This document shows positions 8,787 to 18,440 of a DNA stretch of 36,422 nt, in pieces. The translations under genes were made by a program, and so were the position numbers. Where the stretch lies: the NCBI GenBank assembly GCA_015680685.1, contig MNCI01017638.1, positions 64,292 to 100,713 on the forward strand, in the 5' to 3' direction. The notes under the pieces are model-generated. The model was given only the letters and a program-made list of their open reading frames with translations. It made no database searches and was not told the DNA's origin. Origin of the DNA: Gnetum montanum (Eukaryota; Streptophyta; Gnetopsida; Gnetales; Gnetaceae). Positions within the stretch are counted from its first letter, which is position 1. Each line of letters opens with the position of its first letter.

Positions 8787-10063
8787 CTCTCTAATTAGTT
8801 TCTAGACAAACTTCTCTTTACTAGAATAATAAGTGAACAAACACTTGAAAAAGAAATATGGTATAATGGCATCCTCACATATCTTCTCACTCAAGAGATG
8901 CCACAAGACTTGGATTTTAGGAAAAAGCAACAATTTCTTCATTGGACCAAATACTTCATGGAAATCAATGGACATCTTTACAAGGTGTGTACCAATGGCT
9001 TGATTCGCTAGTGTGTCCCTGACGAAGATCAACTGCGCATTCTCAAGGATGCTCATGAAGGGCCTTGCAGAGGCCACTATGCAAGGAGATGCAAAAATAT
9101 AAAAATATTGATGGCAGGATACTATTGACCTACAATCTTTAGGAATGCCCACTAGTTCATCAAGTCTTGTGAATGTTTTCAACGAGATAAGGGGATGACC
9201 ACTCGTATGGAAGATCCTCAATAGTGGATACAACCACTAAAACCTTTTGACATATGGGGCATTGACTTCATGGATCCCATCACACCCATGTCCAATGGAA
9301 AGGCATATATTATAATAATAGTTGACTACTGCACAAAATTGGTAGAAGTAGTAGCCATTATTGATTGTACATCATCCACTACTACCAAATTTATACAACA
9401 AAATATCATGAATAGGTTTGGGATGTCACATTCACTAATTTTTGATAATGAAACTCATTTCACAAGTGTCACATTTAGAAAATTAATGCAACACTTGGGG
9501 GTAGAACATAAATTAACAACACCTTACCACCCCCAAGCCAATGATCAAGTAGAGGTAACCAATTGCGAGATTATGAAAATACTAATGCGGACCATTAGCA
9601 AATATAGGAAGGACAAGAGTACAAAGCTTAACGATGCTCTTTGGGCTTATCATTCAACTTGGAAACTTCCTATTGGCTATTCTCCCTATAAGTTAGTGTA
9701 TGAGAAATGTCCAATTCTCTTGATTCAATTTGAGCTCCATGCACTCTTAGCAACCTATGTATAAACCTTAGAATCAACAAGGCATTTAGCAAGCAATGTC
9801 ATAACCTTAGAATCAGGAAAATAAAGGTTCAACCAAGAGATAAGGTTCTCTATTGGAATCCCACACATGTACCCAAAAATAAAAAATTCCAAACATTGTG
9901 GGAGGAACCTTATATAATTGATCAAACCTTTTCCTCTAGGGCCATGTTGATCCACAAACTTGATAGCCCAAATAAAAAGTAGTCGGTCAACATTCAACAA
10001 GTCAAGCCTTTCCTCGAACCTAGATATGTCAGTGTAAATGTCACCTCAATGGATAGACAACCA
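8787..10063 (+). pseudogene. Integrase of element 2, D,D35E triad intact
   Basis: One frame runs from the end of RNase H to 9764 with few stops. The zinc-binding domain has HEGPCRGHYA and SCECFQ. The core has FDIWGIDFMDP, LIFDNETHF and YHPQANDQVEVTN. The catalytic codons are Asp 9264-9266, Asp 9444-9446 and Glu 9552-9554, with 35 residues between the second and third. KLNDALWAYHSTWKLPIGYS follows. After a frameshift near 9800 the C-terminal GPY/F-type domain is seen (KVQPRDKVLYWN, FQTLWEEPYIIDQ, VKPFLEP). The style of this core (WGIDFM, LWAY) differs from the element 1 integrase and is closer to Athila-type elements, so element 2 may be a chimera. Confidence 0.88.
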
Positions 10064-10096
10064 TGTTCTATTTTTTTGATCTCCTCCTTCTAACTT

Positions 10097-10110
10097 AGTC
10101 ATGGGGGAGA
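10097..10110 (+). other. Polypurine tract of element 2
   Basis: AGTCATGGGGGAGA lies 3' of the integrase frame and is followed at 10111 by TGGCCATATG, a plausible LTR start. The 11-base word AGTCATGGGGG recurs exactly at 15205-15215 before the 3' LTR of element 3. The PPT primes plus-strand DNA synthesis. Confidence 0.6.
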
Positions 10111-11477
10111 TGGCCATATGTGCTAACTATCAAATTGGCTTCTTAGTTTTTCTACTTTTTATTTCTCACATTTTTGGATTTTTCAAATTTTTCTAATTTT
10201 ACACCATCTTTAGTACCTTTGAAACTTCTTGATTATTTTACACTTTCTTATATATTTTACTTTATTTTTCTTTCTTTTTGTTCAAGTGTGATATTTTNTT
10301 AGTTTCTCTATTTAAATTATAATGTCTGATGACTTTGACATGATTTATTTTTCATGGAACAGGTAGTGATTCCACGTCACCCACCCATCTAATGAACTCT
10401 ATGGTTTTCCTTTTTCTAGGAATTTGAGGTCCCTTCCATTAAAGAAGCTTTTAATCAATCGATGACCTTAGTAGTTCCAAAATTAGAAAGGATTTAAAGG
10501 TTTGTAAAGGGTGTGACTTCAAGGGGACTTGTTACTCTTTGTACTCTTCTACTTGCTTGAGTGCTTGAGTGTTTTTCACAAACTTCTTACCATTCCAAAC
10601 CACCCACTGAAGGAAGTCAAAATAACATCCTTGCATGGTGTGGTTTCCAAAAAAATAACAAACAATGGAAATTCAAAGCATGCCCCTTGGACAAATAAAA
10701 TGGGCTACAAGCACTGGTTATTGGACTTGAATGACATGCACCTATGCCTAAAGGTCCCCTCTAACTAAGGCCCTCTCTCTTTCTCACTTCCTACTTCTCT
10801 TTTCTTCTCTTTGTGAAATAGTGGTTGTTTTGTGGAAGCATTCTTGTGTCTCAAGTGAGTGAATTGGTCTTAGATTGGTGATGTGAAGTCACTGAAGGTG
10901 GCTTTTTTTGGTCTAGACTGAGGATGGAACTTTTAGGGTCATTTTAACCACAAATTCCACAAGGGACTTCTTATGCCCTCAATTTGGAACTCCATTCCAC
11001 CTTCTCTATCATCCAACCATGTTGCCATAACTAACCTCACTACCAATTTCTATGTTATGCTCTATGTCTTAGCCTGATGTGTTGGGATTCTTGAGTAGAT
11101 TCTTTCAAGTTGGTCCTTAACTTTTCATGATCATTAAATCAACTATGGGACCCATGGACTTCTTAGTTAGGGTTATGCAAGGGCAAAAAGGGCATGAGCC
11201 TACTAGGGGGATGACCCACTTGCATAGCTCTTGGCTTGATTAGTTAAGGTTCCTTACCTTTAACATCGCTACAATCCTATCTTTCACATTTTCCATGGGG
11301 TAAATCGCTCAGTGCTCCTTAATCTTTTACTTCATTTATCTACTAAATCAATTTTTCTCCCTTTTCCAAAATTTATGAACTTCAACATTCTATTTTCATG
11401 TTTTCATATTATTCTTGGTCTTTAAAGCTTTCATTTAACACCAATTTCACTCAAAAACTCTTCATATTTTGCAAGTT
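10111..11477. other. Unassigned AT-rich interval, candidate 3' LTR of element 2
   Basis: By position this should be the 3' LTR. I find no clear match to 3305-4918, no TATA box I trust and no terminal CA that can be tied to a target duplication. A 79-codon open frame at 10529-10768 has no recognisable similarity. A single N lies at 10298 inside a T run. The LTR has either diverged beyond recognition or belongs to the lineage that donated the integrase half. Confidence 0.35.
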
Positions 11478-11555
11478 TGACTAAGGTCAAAGTTTGACTA
11501 TGGTGGACAACAATTACATTGTTGAGGCCCCATTGACGCATCCACCCTAGTTGAT

Positions 11556-11577
11556 GAGGCCTAGTTAACTAGGCCTC
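11556..11577. promoter_or_regulatory. Perfect 22-bp palindrome in the element 3 LTR
   Basis: The half-site GAGGCCTAGTT is followed directly by its exact reverse complement, giving a 22-bp palindrome centred on GTTAAC. The 3' LTR has a shorter diverged version, CCTCGTTAACGAGG (about 15283-15296). The position 20 to 60 bases upstream of the TATA box suggests a binding site for a dimeric factor, but that is inference. Confidence 0.75.
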
Positions 11578-11578
11578 T

Positions 11579-11606
11579 TCGACGTAGTGCAAAAACCCTA
11601 TATATA
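11579..11606 (+). promoter_or_regulatory. TCGACGTAGTGC box and TATA box, 5' LTR of element 3
   Basis: TCGACGTAGTGC (11579-11590) is followed eight bases later by TATATATA (11599-11606). The 3' LTR has TCGATGTAGTGC (15334-15345) and TATAAATA (15357-15364), eleven bases apart. The single difference inside the box is a C/T at a CpG. Confidence 0.7.
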
Positions 11607-11898
11607 CCATCGGACACTTTGCAATTTTTCATCATTTTCTCATAACACAAGGGGAGTTTTTGAAATTTTTTAGAGCCCAAAACCTTCCAGAGCTTATAAC
11701 TTCCCAACTGTTTATTCAAATCACTTTATTTTTTGATCCTACACTTACTAGAGGTAATATCTTTATCGTGGGGGCCACAAAATTTAAGGTTTCTAATGAA
11801 AAATTGATGAAATTTTTTGGAAATTTTTCTGACTCCCCCAAAGGGTTATAACCTTAACCATATATAAACATCAACTTTTTCACAAATTAACCCTTCCA

Positions 11899-12011
11899 CA
11901 ACCTTTGGGATGATTTATTAATGATAATACATAAGCAAAATGACAATTGGATTANCAACCTTTGGGATGATTTATTAATGATAATACATAAGCAAAATGG
12001 CAATTGGATTA
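11899..12011. repeat. 56-bp tandem duplication around an N (probable assembly artefact)
   Basis: Bases 11899-11954 recur at 11956-12011 with one mismatch, separated only by the N at 11955. As at 567, this looks like overlapping contig ends joined by a one-base gap. The true sequence probably has one copy. Confidence 0.8.
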
Positions 12012-12128
12012 ATTAAATTAGCCATAATCACAACTTAGCCAAGTGTAACCATCCTTGAGAGACAAGGTATCCCAATTGTTTTAAGGTTACACAGTGATTG
12101 CTAATCCATGGTCTTATTATGATTACAA

Positions 12129-14870
12129 ATGGCACCTAAACAAAAATTTCCACAAGAAGGAGAACCCTCAAAACCATGTGAGAAGCAACCCAAATCTGGA
12201 AGGGGCCAACAAGAACAAGGCCAAGAACTACTAGAGGTGACACATGCAATAGGAGTTCTCCATGAGGAACCCAAAGTAGAATCTATCCGATAAATTCTAG
12301 AAGAAGAAGCGTCAACTGAATAATCACAAAGATGAGAAGTATCTAGACCTATGCCAAGGCTTGAGATCACTTTGACTAAAGCCTGCCTTGATACCATTAA
12401 GTCTCAAGAGATATAATGATTAGTCCTTTAAGAGATCAACTTTGGACCATCCCTTGAAAAAGCTTTAGAGGATGTCAAGACTTAATTGCAAACCTCTTCC
12501 ATGTGGCCAATCATTACATCTAGTGGGGAGTGGTACATGGGAGAAACATACCTCTTCTAGAATAATCAAAGGCTAGGATCCACAATCAAGATTAAGGACA
12601 TTCAAGTGTCCTATTCGGAAAAAGCTATTACATAGGCACTTGGGTTGCTTGACAGTAGAACACTGCTGGTAGAATTATCCACACAAGATGACCTTGAGGC
12701 CAAGAAGGAGTGGACCTAGCATTACTACGAGGTGGACCATAACGAGTATGATGCACTCACATTGGTAGAGTGGATTTACTTCAAGATTACAGCCTATCAC
12801 CTCAATCCAACAGTGAGGCCAACCAAGGTGACTACTTTCTCCACCCCAGCATGTGCTACTCTAGGCAGGAAGTTCCTCATTAACCTTCTACAACTGTAAT
12901 ACTTGGAAATTGAGAAGCATTTTAAAGAAAATGAATGTGGAAGGAAGACCTTGCCCTTTCCATGCCTCATTCGAAAACTTTGCAAAAGGGGAAGCTTTGT
13001 TCACTACTCCAATGACACACTCAAGCATACTCCTTTGGCCTCATGGTCTGCGATCTTAAAAGAGAAGATGTCAATGATGACTCAATTAGAGGAGCTACTA
13101 CCACCACCACCCACTCAAGAGACAACACTGGAGGCCTGTGCAACCATTGAGTGTCTATTCAAAATCTAAGAATAGCTCTTGAGTGAACAAGAGCAACAAG
13201 TAGGAATGAGTGGGGTAGATCCATCTATGTACTAGCTAGTGATGAGTCACCTATATGAGGTGGCCCAAACAATTAGCCAAATGGAGAGAGGTGGTACCAT
13301 TTTCTCTACCCAAAGAACGCAGCTACCTTCAATGTCAAATCCCAATGCTTGAGAGGTGATGGTGCCATTAGCAACACACCATTTATTCCCAGAAATCTCT
13401 GGGAATGCTACCACTTTCTTGATGTAGTTGGAGGAAGGTGAAGAGGCAACTGTCTTGATGATGCAGCACCAAAGGTAGGAGACAATGGTAGAAGTAGTGG
13501 CTGATCATGTCATAGAAGCATTGAATGCACTTGTGGAATTTGTACCAAACATTTGCACTTCAAGATGTGCAGACATCCATAAGCATGGTCAATGAGAAAG
13601 TGAACATAGCCCAACATGAAATGTTGTTGCAACAATTGGGCAACCAATTCCAGACATCTTTGATATTACAAAGAAGATCACCACAACTTAGTCAGAGTTG
13701 TATAATGCAAGGGCTAGATGCATTATTTTGGAGGGGCAACTAGCAAAAACTCAAGAGAAAAATCAACACTTGGCCACAAAGGTTGCCAAACTTCATGTCC
13801 AACTTGCAAATCAAGAAATCCTCAACCCAACAATGACAAGGGATGAAGCTATCAAATAGCTTCAAGAACAAATTCAGAAGGCTAAGGAGGAAGTAATGAT
13901 GGCCATCTTTAAATATTCCATAGTAGAAGCTAAAATGCACTTAATCTAAAAGGACTTGAATCAAATGTGCTAAGAGAATGAAGCATTGACTACACAGAAT
14001 CATTGCCTATGAAATGTTGATGCTCAAAAAGATAAAATGTAAGAATTCATTCATTAACAGTAAGAGTAGCTTGCCAAGGTAAATACTAAATTAAGGAAAT
14101 TAGCTATGGAAAAACATAATATTTCAATGGAGGTATGCACCTTGCACTAGAAATTGACCATTAAGATTACCACATAGAAGAATGAAGCCCTCAAATTTGA
14201 GAAAGTAAAGAATCAATATAGGGACTAGGTTAGCCTACAGGAGGAAGTGAATGAAAAAAAAATTCAGATGACAAAGATGAAACTAGATGAAGCCCTCTAG
14301 CAACTCCAACAAGGAAGAGAGATGTGGCCACCCATCGTTGATGGGATCAACACTTACAACAAAGTAGAGATCCGCTTAAAGGAGTTGTAAATCAAGGAGA
14401 TGATAGAGTACATGGAGTTGGCCAATCTCTAGTATGCAAACTTAGTAATGCTAATAGCTGAATAGTCACAGTCTAAATTAGAACAACAAGTGGCTAGCTC
14501 ATATTTTTTATATGAGGTAGAGTTCAAGCATCACAAAGACACCAAGTAGAAGCTTGAGACTACTAACACTAAACTCAAAGTTCTTAGAGGGTGATTTAGA
14601 GATCAAAAATCTACTACTAAGAACCTAGCCAAATGGATGAATGAATACTAGGAGTTGAAGAACACAGTTTAGGCATTCAACATCGAACACAAATAGTTCA
14701 TTGCCTAGTTCATCAATGTAAAGCAGTTGTTTCTAGCAATCTCGTGTCCTTGGGATGTGCCCATTCCAACCCACATTGGGAAAGCTACATGGATGGAGCA
14801 TGATCCCCAGAGTAAGGAGGAGAAAATGAAAGCATTGTTGAATGCTTTCTATCCCTGCCTAAAGTTGTAG
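12129..14870 (+). pseudogene. 914-codon ORF of element 3: plant-transposon-like N-terminus, coiled-coil C-terminus
   Basis: The frame starts at ATG 12129 (MAPKQKFPQEGEPSKP) and ends in three consecutive TAGs from 14868. By eye I count about 41 in-frame stops (TAG about 21, TAA about 13, TGA about 7) but no net frameshift. Residues about 120-310 include STIKIKDIQVSYSEKAIT, VEWIYFKITAYHLNPTVRPT, ACATLGRKFLINLLQL and LPFPCLIRKLCKRG. This resembles the 'putative plant transposon protein' domain found in many plant LTR-element ORFs. A Pro/Glu-rich hinge follows (ELLPPPPTQETT). From residue about 520 to 880 it is Lys/Glu/Gln/Leu-rich with heptad-like spacing (LEGQLAKTQEKNQHLATKV, LQEEVNEKKIQMTKMKLDEA), so a long coiled coil is likely. 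No polymerase or integrase motif is seen. It may be a Gag-like structural protein, but its function is unknown. Confidence 0.75.
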
Positions 14871-15204
14871 TAGTAGTAGGACAACCACAACCACCTCAAT
14901 TGCCTATGTATAAATCCAGTGAAGTTCCTTTGAAGCCTCAAGAACCACCATTTCCTGGGACCATTTGATCTTCTCCAAGAACTTCACAACATCAGAGGAA
15001 CGTGCTATCTAGTTTTGAAGAATTAAGTCATGGTGTTCAATTTTGTGTCCTAAGCACCATCATTTTTGGTAATGTGTTGATTCATACACCTAGGCACTCC
15101 ATTTTTTGTCAAGTCATTCAGTTTTGTTTTGTTTGAGAAAAAGTTTATCAATAATCCCATACCTTTCCAATTTTGTAAAAGAACTCAAGGACAAGTTTTC
15201 ATTC
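14871..15204 (+). other. 3' untranslated part of element 3
   Basis: This is about 330 bases between the triple TAG and the polypurine tract. I see no coding signal. It becomes T-rich towards the PPT, as is common before the PPT of Ty3 elements. Confidence 0.5.
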
Positions 15205-15215
15205 AGTCATGGGGG
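15205..15215 (+). other. Polypurine tract of element 3
   Basis: AGTCATGGGGG is identical to 10097-10107 of element 2. It is followed by TA and then TGATAAGTCAC, a plausible LTR start at 15218. The shared tract suggests that the two elements used the same plus-strand priming machinery. Confidence 0.6.
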
Positions 15216-15217
15216 TA

Positions 15218-15650
15218 TGATAAGTCACATTCTGTTGATTGCATTGATGAAGCCTCCTCAACGTAATGTCATTGTCTAAGCCTCGTTAACGAGGTCTAGT
15301 TGATGCATCATATCATGCATTGACGTGGCTCCATCGATGTAGTGCCTATAGTTGGCTATAAATACATACTTGCAACTGCATTTATGAAAGGAGAGATTGT
15401 AGTTGCAATAGATCTCTTACATTTTTTTCATTTGAAAGTTAGAATTTTTCCTCTGAGTGCCTGCAGTAGGAGTTATTAAGTATACAGATCTTTATTCGAG
15501 CATTGTTGTACCTGAGCACGATAGTGTGGGTGGCAATAAAGATGAGCTTTCTAATAAACCTTGCAGCAATTTGGATAGATTAGCTATTTTATTTATGCAT
15601 TTAATGTTTTTAGTTATTTATTAAATTTTTTCAATTAGTTATTAATTATT
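15218..15650 (+). repeat. 3' LTR of element 3 (approximate)
   Basis: It starts with TGATAAGTCAC after the PPT. It carries the palindrome core CCTCGTTAACGAGG, repeated GATGCATC-type words, TCGATGTAGTGC (15334-15345), TATAAATA (15357-15364) and a downstream GTGGGTGGC..TTTCTAATAAA segment like that of the 5' LTR. The two LTRs are too diverged for a recent insertion. The 3' end is not clear, and AT-rich sequence follows. Confidence 0.55.
15357..15364 (+). promoter_or_regulatory. TATA box of the element 3 3' LTR
   Basis: TATAAATA in the context GGCTATAAATACAT lies 11 bases after the TCGATGTAGTGC box. It could drive read-through transcription to the right if it were still active. Confidence 0.6.
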
Positions 15651-16189
15651 TTCTAATTATTACGTTAATGAAGCAATTAAGCCAAATAGAGAACACACAT
15701 AAGTATGACCACTTTGAGCGTAACACATACTCACTTGGTAATCCTAGTAGTGTTATTACATGGTATGCCCAGTATCATAGCACTTGGTGGCCTAGCAGTG
15801 GATATGTGGGTTCAAGGTGCGTACGAAAAGTGGGAATGGATACTTATGGTAGGATTAGTTAAATGATTAGTTAATTAGTTAATTTAGATTAGTTAATCAT
15901 ATTCCTTTTTATCTACATTTCAAGCACCCAACTATAAAACATAAAAATGATAAAAATTGAATGCCTCAGTTACACTTAATCATACCAATGAACATCACAA
16001 GTGTAATTAGGAAGACAACGATTAACCTTAAGGCTAGAGTCACTTCCTAAAGGGCTAGTGCACTAGAAACGATAAAGTCTATAGAATTTGATGGGATCAT
16101 GTGTGAACACTTGTGATTCGTATGGTTGGGCATAGGGGTAGCTCGCCACTCATTAGTTGGGATACTTTTGAAGAAATTTGCATTAGTTC
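15651..16189. other. Unassigned interval between element 3 and the LINE
   Basis: A 64-codon open frame at 15668-15862 (MKQLSQIENTHKYDHFERNT) has no similarity I recognise and may be chance. The segment from 15870 is rich in TTAGTTAA words. I see no RNA gene or promoter here. Confidence 0.35.
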
Positions 16190-16662
16190 ACTAAAACCTG
16201 AAGATGAATTTTTAAAGGAATTTTCTAAGTTTCTAAAAGGAAAAGGTTAAGTATCTAAACTAGAATCATGTTATATATATGATTCTATAATTAAAAATTT
16301 GGAGACTATTAATAGTTTTTTAGCAAATCATTTTTCTTCTTTTTTTTCTTTTGAAATTATTATCAAGGAATCCTTCTAGGCCTATGGTATGTACATTTCT
16401 CATCTTATAACAAAATCACATCAAAGTATTTTGAAAGTAGAAATTATAGTAGATGAATTTAAAGTAGCAACTTGTCATTTACTAGATGATAAATCTTTAG
16501 GTTTTTATGGTTTTTCTAGTAAATGTTTTAAGAATAAAAGGGATATCATTGAAAATGATCTCTTTCATGTTTTCCATAAGCTAGTAAAAAAATTTTCTTA
16601 TTAAAAATATTAATAAATGTATGATTTTTCTTCTACCTATGAATGAAGATCTACAACATATT

Positions 16663-17265
16663 GGTAATTTAAGGCCTATCACTCTTCTTAACAATACTTA
16701 TAAAATTTTAGCCAAATGCAGGACTTTGTCAAAGGTTATTGAAGAAATCATCAATTCTAAGAAGACTATTTTTTTTAAAAAGTAAGCATATCTTAAATAA
16801 TGTAATTATAGCTTAGGAGAGAATGAAATTGGTTTCTAATATAAATCAATACATTGCTTTTATTAAGGTAGATTTTCCCAAAGCTTATGATAGAATTAAA
16901 TGAAGTTTCATTATTTCTTACCTCTATAAACTAGACTTTGGCGATAATTTTATTTGTCTTATTTATACTCTATTCACTCATGCTAATGCTCAAGTTGCTA
17001 CTAATTTTAAACTAAGTTCTTCCTTTTCTCTTTAGCTATCAATTTATCAAGGCTATCCCCTAGCTCTCTATTTTTTTTTTGTTATTTTTGCAGCTTTTCT
17101 TTTGCATAATTTTCACTTTGCATATGATTCTTCTTTTTATGATCAATGGTTCTTTACATCATATCAATATTCTTTCAGCTATAGTGGAGAATCTAGCCCT
17201 CAAATCAATTGGAAAAAATATATTATTTATTTTAATGATAATATTAATGAGTTTACTATTCTAAA
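16663..17265 (+). pseudogene. LINE reverse transcriptase domain remnant
   Basis: RT blocks can be read in two to three frames. One Asp of the palm is kept (VDFPKAYDR). The Gln-Gly of the next block is kept (YQGYPLA), while the YADD-equivalent reads FNDN. Stops follow where Trp or Gln would be expected. The codons are strongly AT-rich compared with the Ty3 remnants, which suggests an older insertion or a different decay history. Confidence 0.8.
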
Positions 17266-18159
17266 ACCTTAGAAAATCTTGAAAATTGATTTTATCTTAA
17301 AAATTTTAGGAATACTTTTTTATTTTGAGCCTAATATTACTATTTTGTGGAATTATGTGGTTAATAAAATTGAAAATAAGCTTGATAAATGGAAAGAAAA
17401 AAGTTCACCCTTATTGGCAAAGTTTTAGTTATTAAAAAATGCTTCAATTAACTCATGTTTATTACTCTAGTTATTAGGCTTCTACTAAAACTTCTTTTAA
17501 GAGAATTCATCATATTCTCCATCAATTTCTTTGGTCTCCTAAGCAACATAGAAAAGGTTTTTCTAGAGTTGCTTGGAATATTTGAACTAGTAGCTAGAAA
17601 GATTAGATACTTAGCCTCATTAATTATTATAACCAAAGTTTTTCTATTGTAGAAAAGTGGATTCCAAAGTGCATTAATGGAGATGATATTTGAATGCTCC
17701 TTGTAAGAAATAAACTTATACAAGGAAAACCTAAGAATAATAGTAGTTGGTCTTCTAATAACTTTCTTCATTATTTTCTTTTTCCTTAGGTCATTTTTAT
17801 TTCTAGTTCTCCAATTCCTAAAGAAATTTGAAAGACTTTATGCAAGCTTAGTAAATATTGGAATTCCAATAATATTACAATTTTAGAAGATGTTCTTAAG
17901 CAAATTATCCCATGGTGGCTTCCTTCTAATGAAGGAGCTTAGGCTACTAATGCATCACTATAGCTTCTTGTCTAGGTATGTATGATAGATGGATTATTTA
18001 AAATGAAGCTTCTAACCTCTATGGTTTGAATAGAAAAAAATTAATTTCTAATTTTGAAAATTTATTTAAAGTTGACAACAATTTGCATCAAGATTTTTCT
18101 AGATATTTTTGGGAGGGATGAAAAAAATGTATTTCCTTTTAATTCAAAAGTTGCTTATG

Positions 18160-18440
18160 AGATTATTAAAAATAATTATTTTATTCATAAAAAATTCAAT
18201 AAGACCTAAAAAATTATCATCATACATTTGAATAAGAAAAATAAAAGATATTTGGAGAGCTCCTAGATTTCCTAAAATTCATATTTTTTATGATGTTTTA
18301 TACATCAAGGTCTTCCTATCAGCACTCATCTTAAACATATAAAAAATATTTCTCCTCAATGTCCTATTTGTAGAAGTGAAAACTTATTTTCTCACATTAT
18401 TTTGAGTGTGTTTCTCGGCATGCTTGGAAATGGATATCTA
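18160..18440 (+). pseudogene. LINE C-terminal zinc-binding region (zf-RVT type)
   Basis: FNSKVAYEIIK, RDIWRAPRFPKIHIF, QGLPISTHLK and CPICRSE with a following SHII form the familiar W..P.K...F / lpT / CxxC...H pattern of plant LINEs. A frameshift splits it between HII and FECVSRHAWKW. This region follows RT in the same ORF of intact elements. Confidence 0.75.

Larger units (their letters stand above)
11478..11890 (+). repeat. 5' LTR of element 3 (approximate)
   Basis: The start is set at the TG of TGACTAAGG by analogy with the distance from LTR start to TATA in the 3' copy. It holds the palindrome at 11556-11577, the TCGACGTAGTGC box at 11579-11590 and the TATA box at 11599-11606. The 3' limit is uncertain and lies near the artefactual duplication at 11899-12011. 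Confidence 0.5.
11478..15650 (+). mobile_element. Element 3: non-autonomous LTR element with one long ORF
   Basis: Two related promoter regions, at 11478-11620 and 15218-15370, flank a 914-codon frame and a polypurine tract. Both contain a GAGGCC..GTTAAC..GGCCTC-type palindrome, a TCGAYGTAGTGC box and a TATA box in the same order. Both continue with a similar GTGGGKG..TTTCTAAT segment further down (about 11768 and 15527). No protease, RT, RNase H or integrase is visible inside. I infer a non-autonomous element mobilised by an autonomous partner, possibly the lineage of the element 2 3' half, whose PPT it shares. The outer ends and target duplication are not resolved. Confidence 0.62.

Noticed and set aside
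8802-9233. Minus-strand 143-codon open frame
   Set aside because: It lies opposite the integrase zinc-binding region, which reads clearly on the plus strand.
10111-11477. 3' LTR of element 2 matching 3305-4918
   Set aside because: By eye I find no shared repeat arrays, TATA context or ends. The position fits but the sequence does not, so I list it only as a candidate.
12129-14870. Alternative genetic code with TAG/TAA read as glutamine
   Set aside because: TGA stops are also present, intact CAG and CAA codons coexist with the stops, and the other elements show frameshifts as well. C-to-T decay explains all three stop types.
15668-15862. Small gene after the element 3 LTR
   Set aside because: The 64-codon frame has no recognisable motif, promoter or homologous counterpart elsewhere in the window.
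17448-17771. Minus-strand 107-codon open frame in the LINE
   Set aside because: The plus strand encodes the post-RT region of the LINE here, and the minus frame has no independent support.
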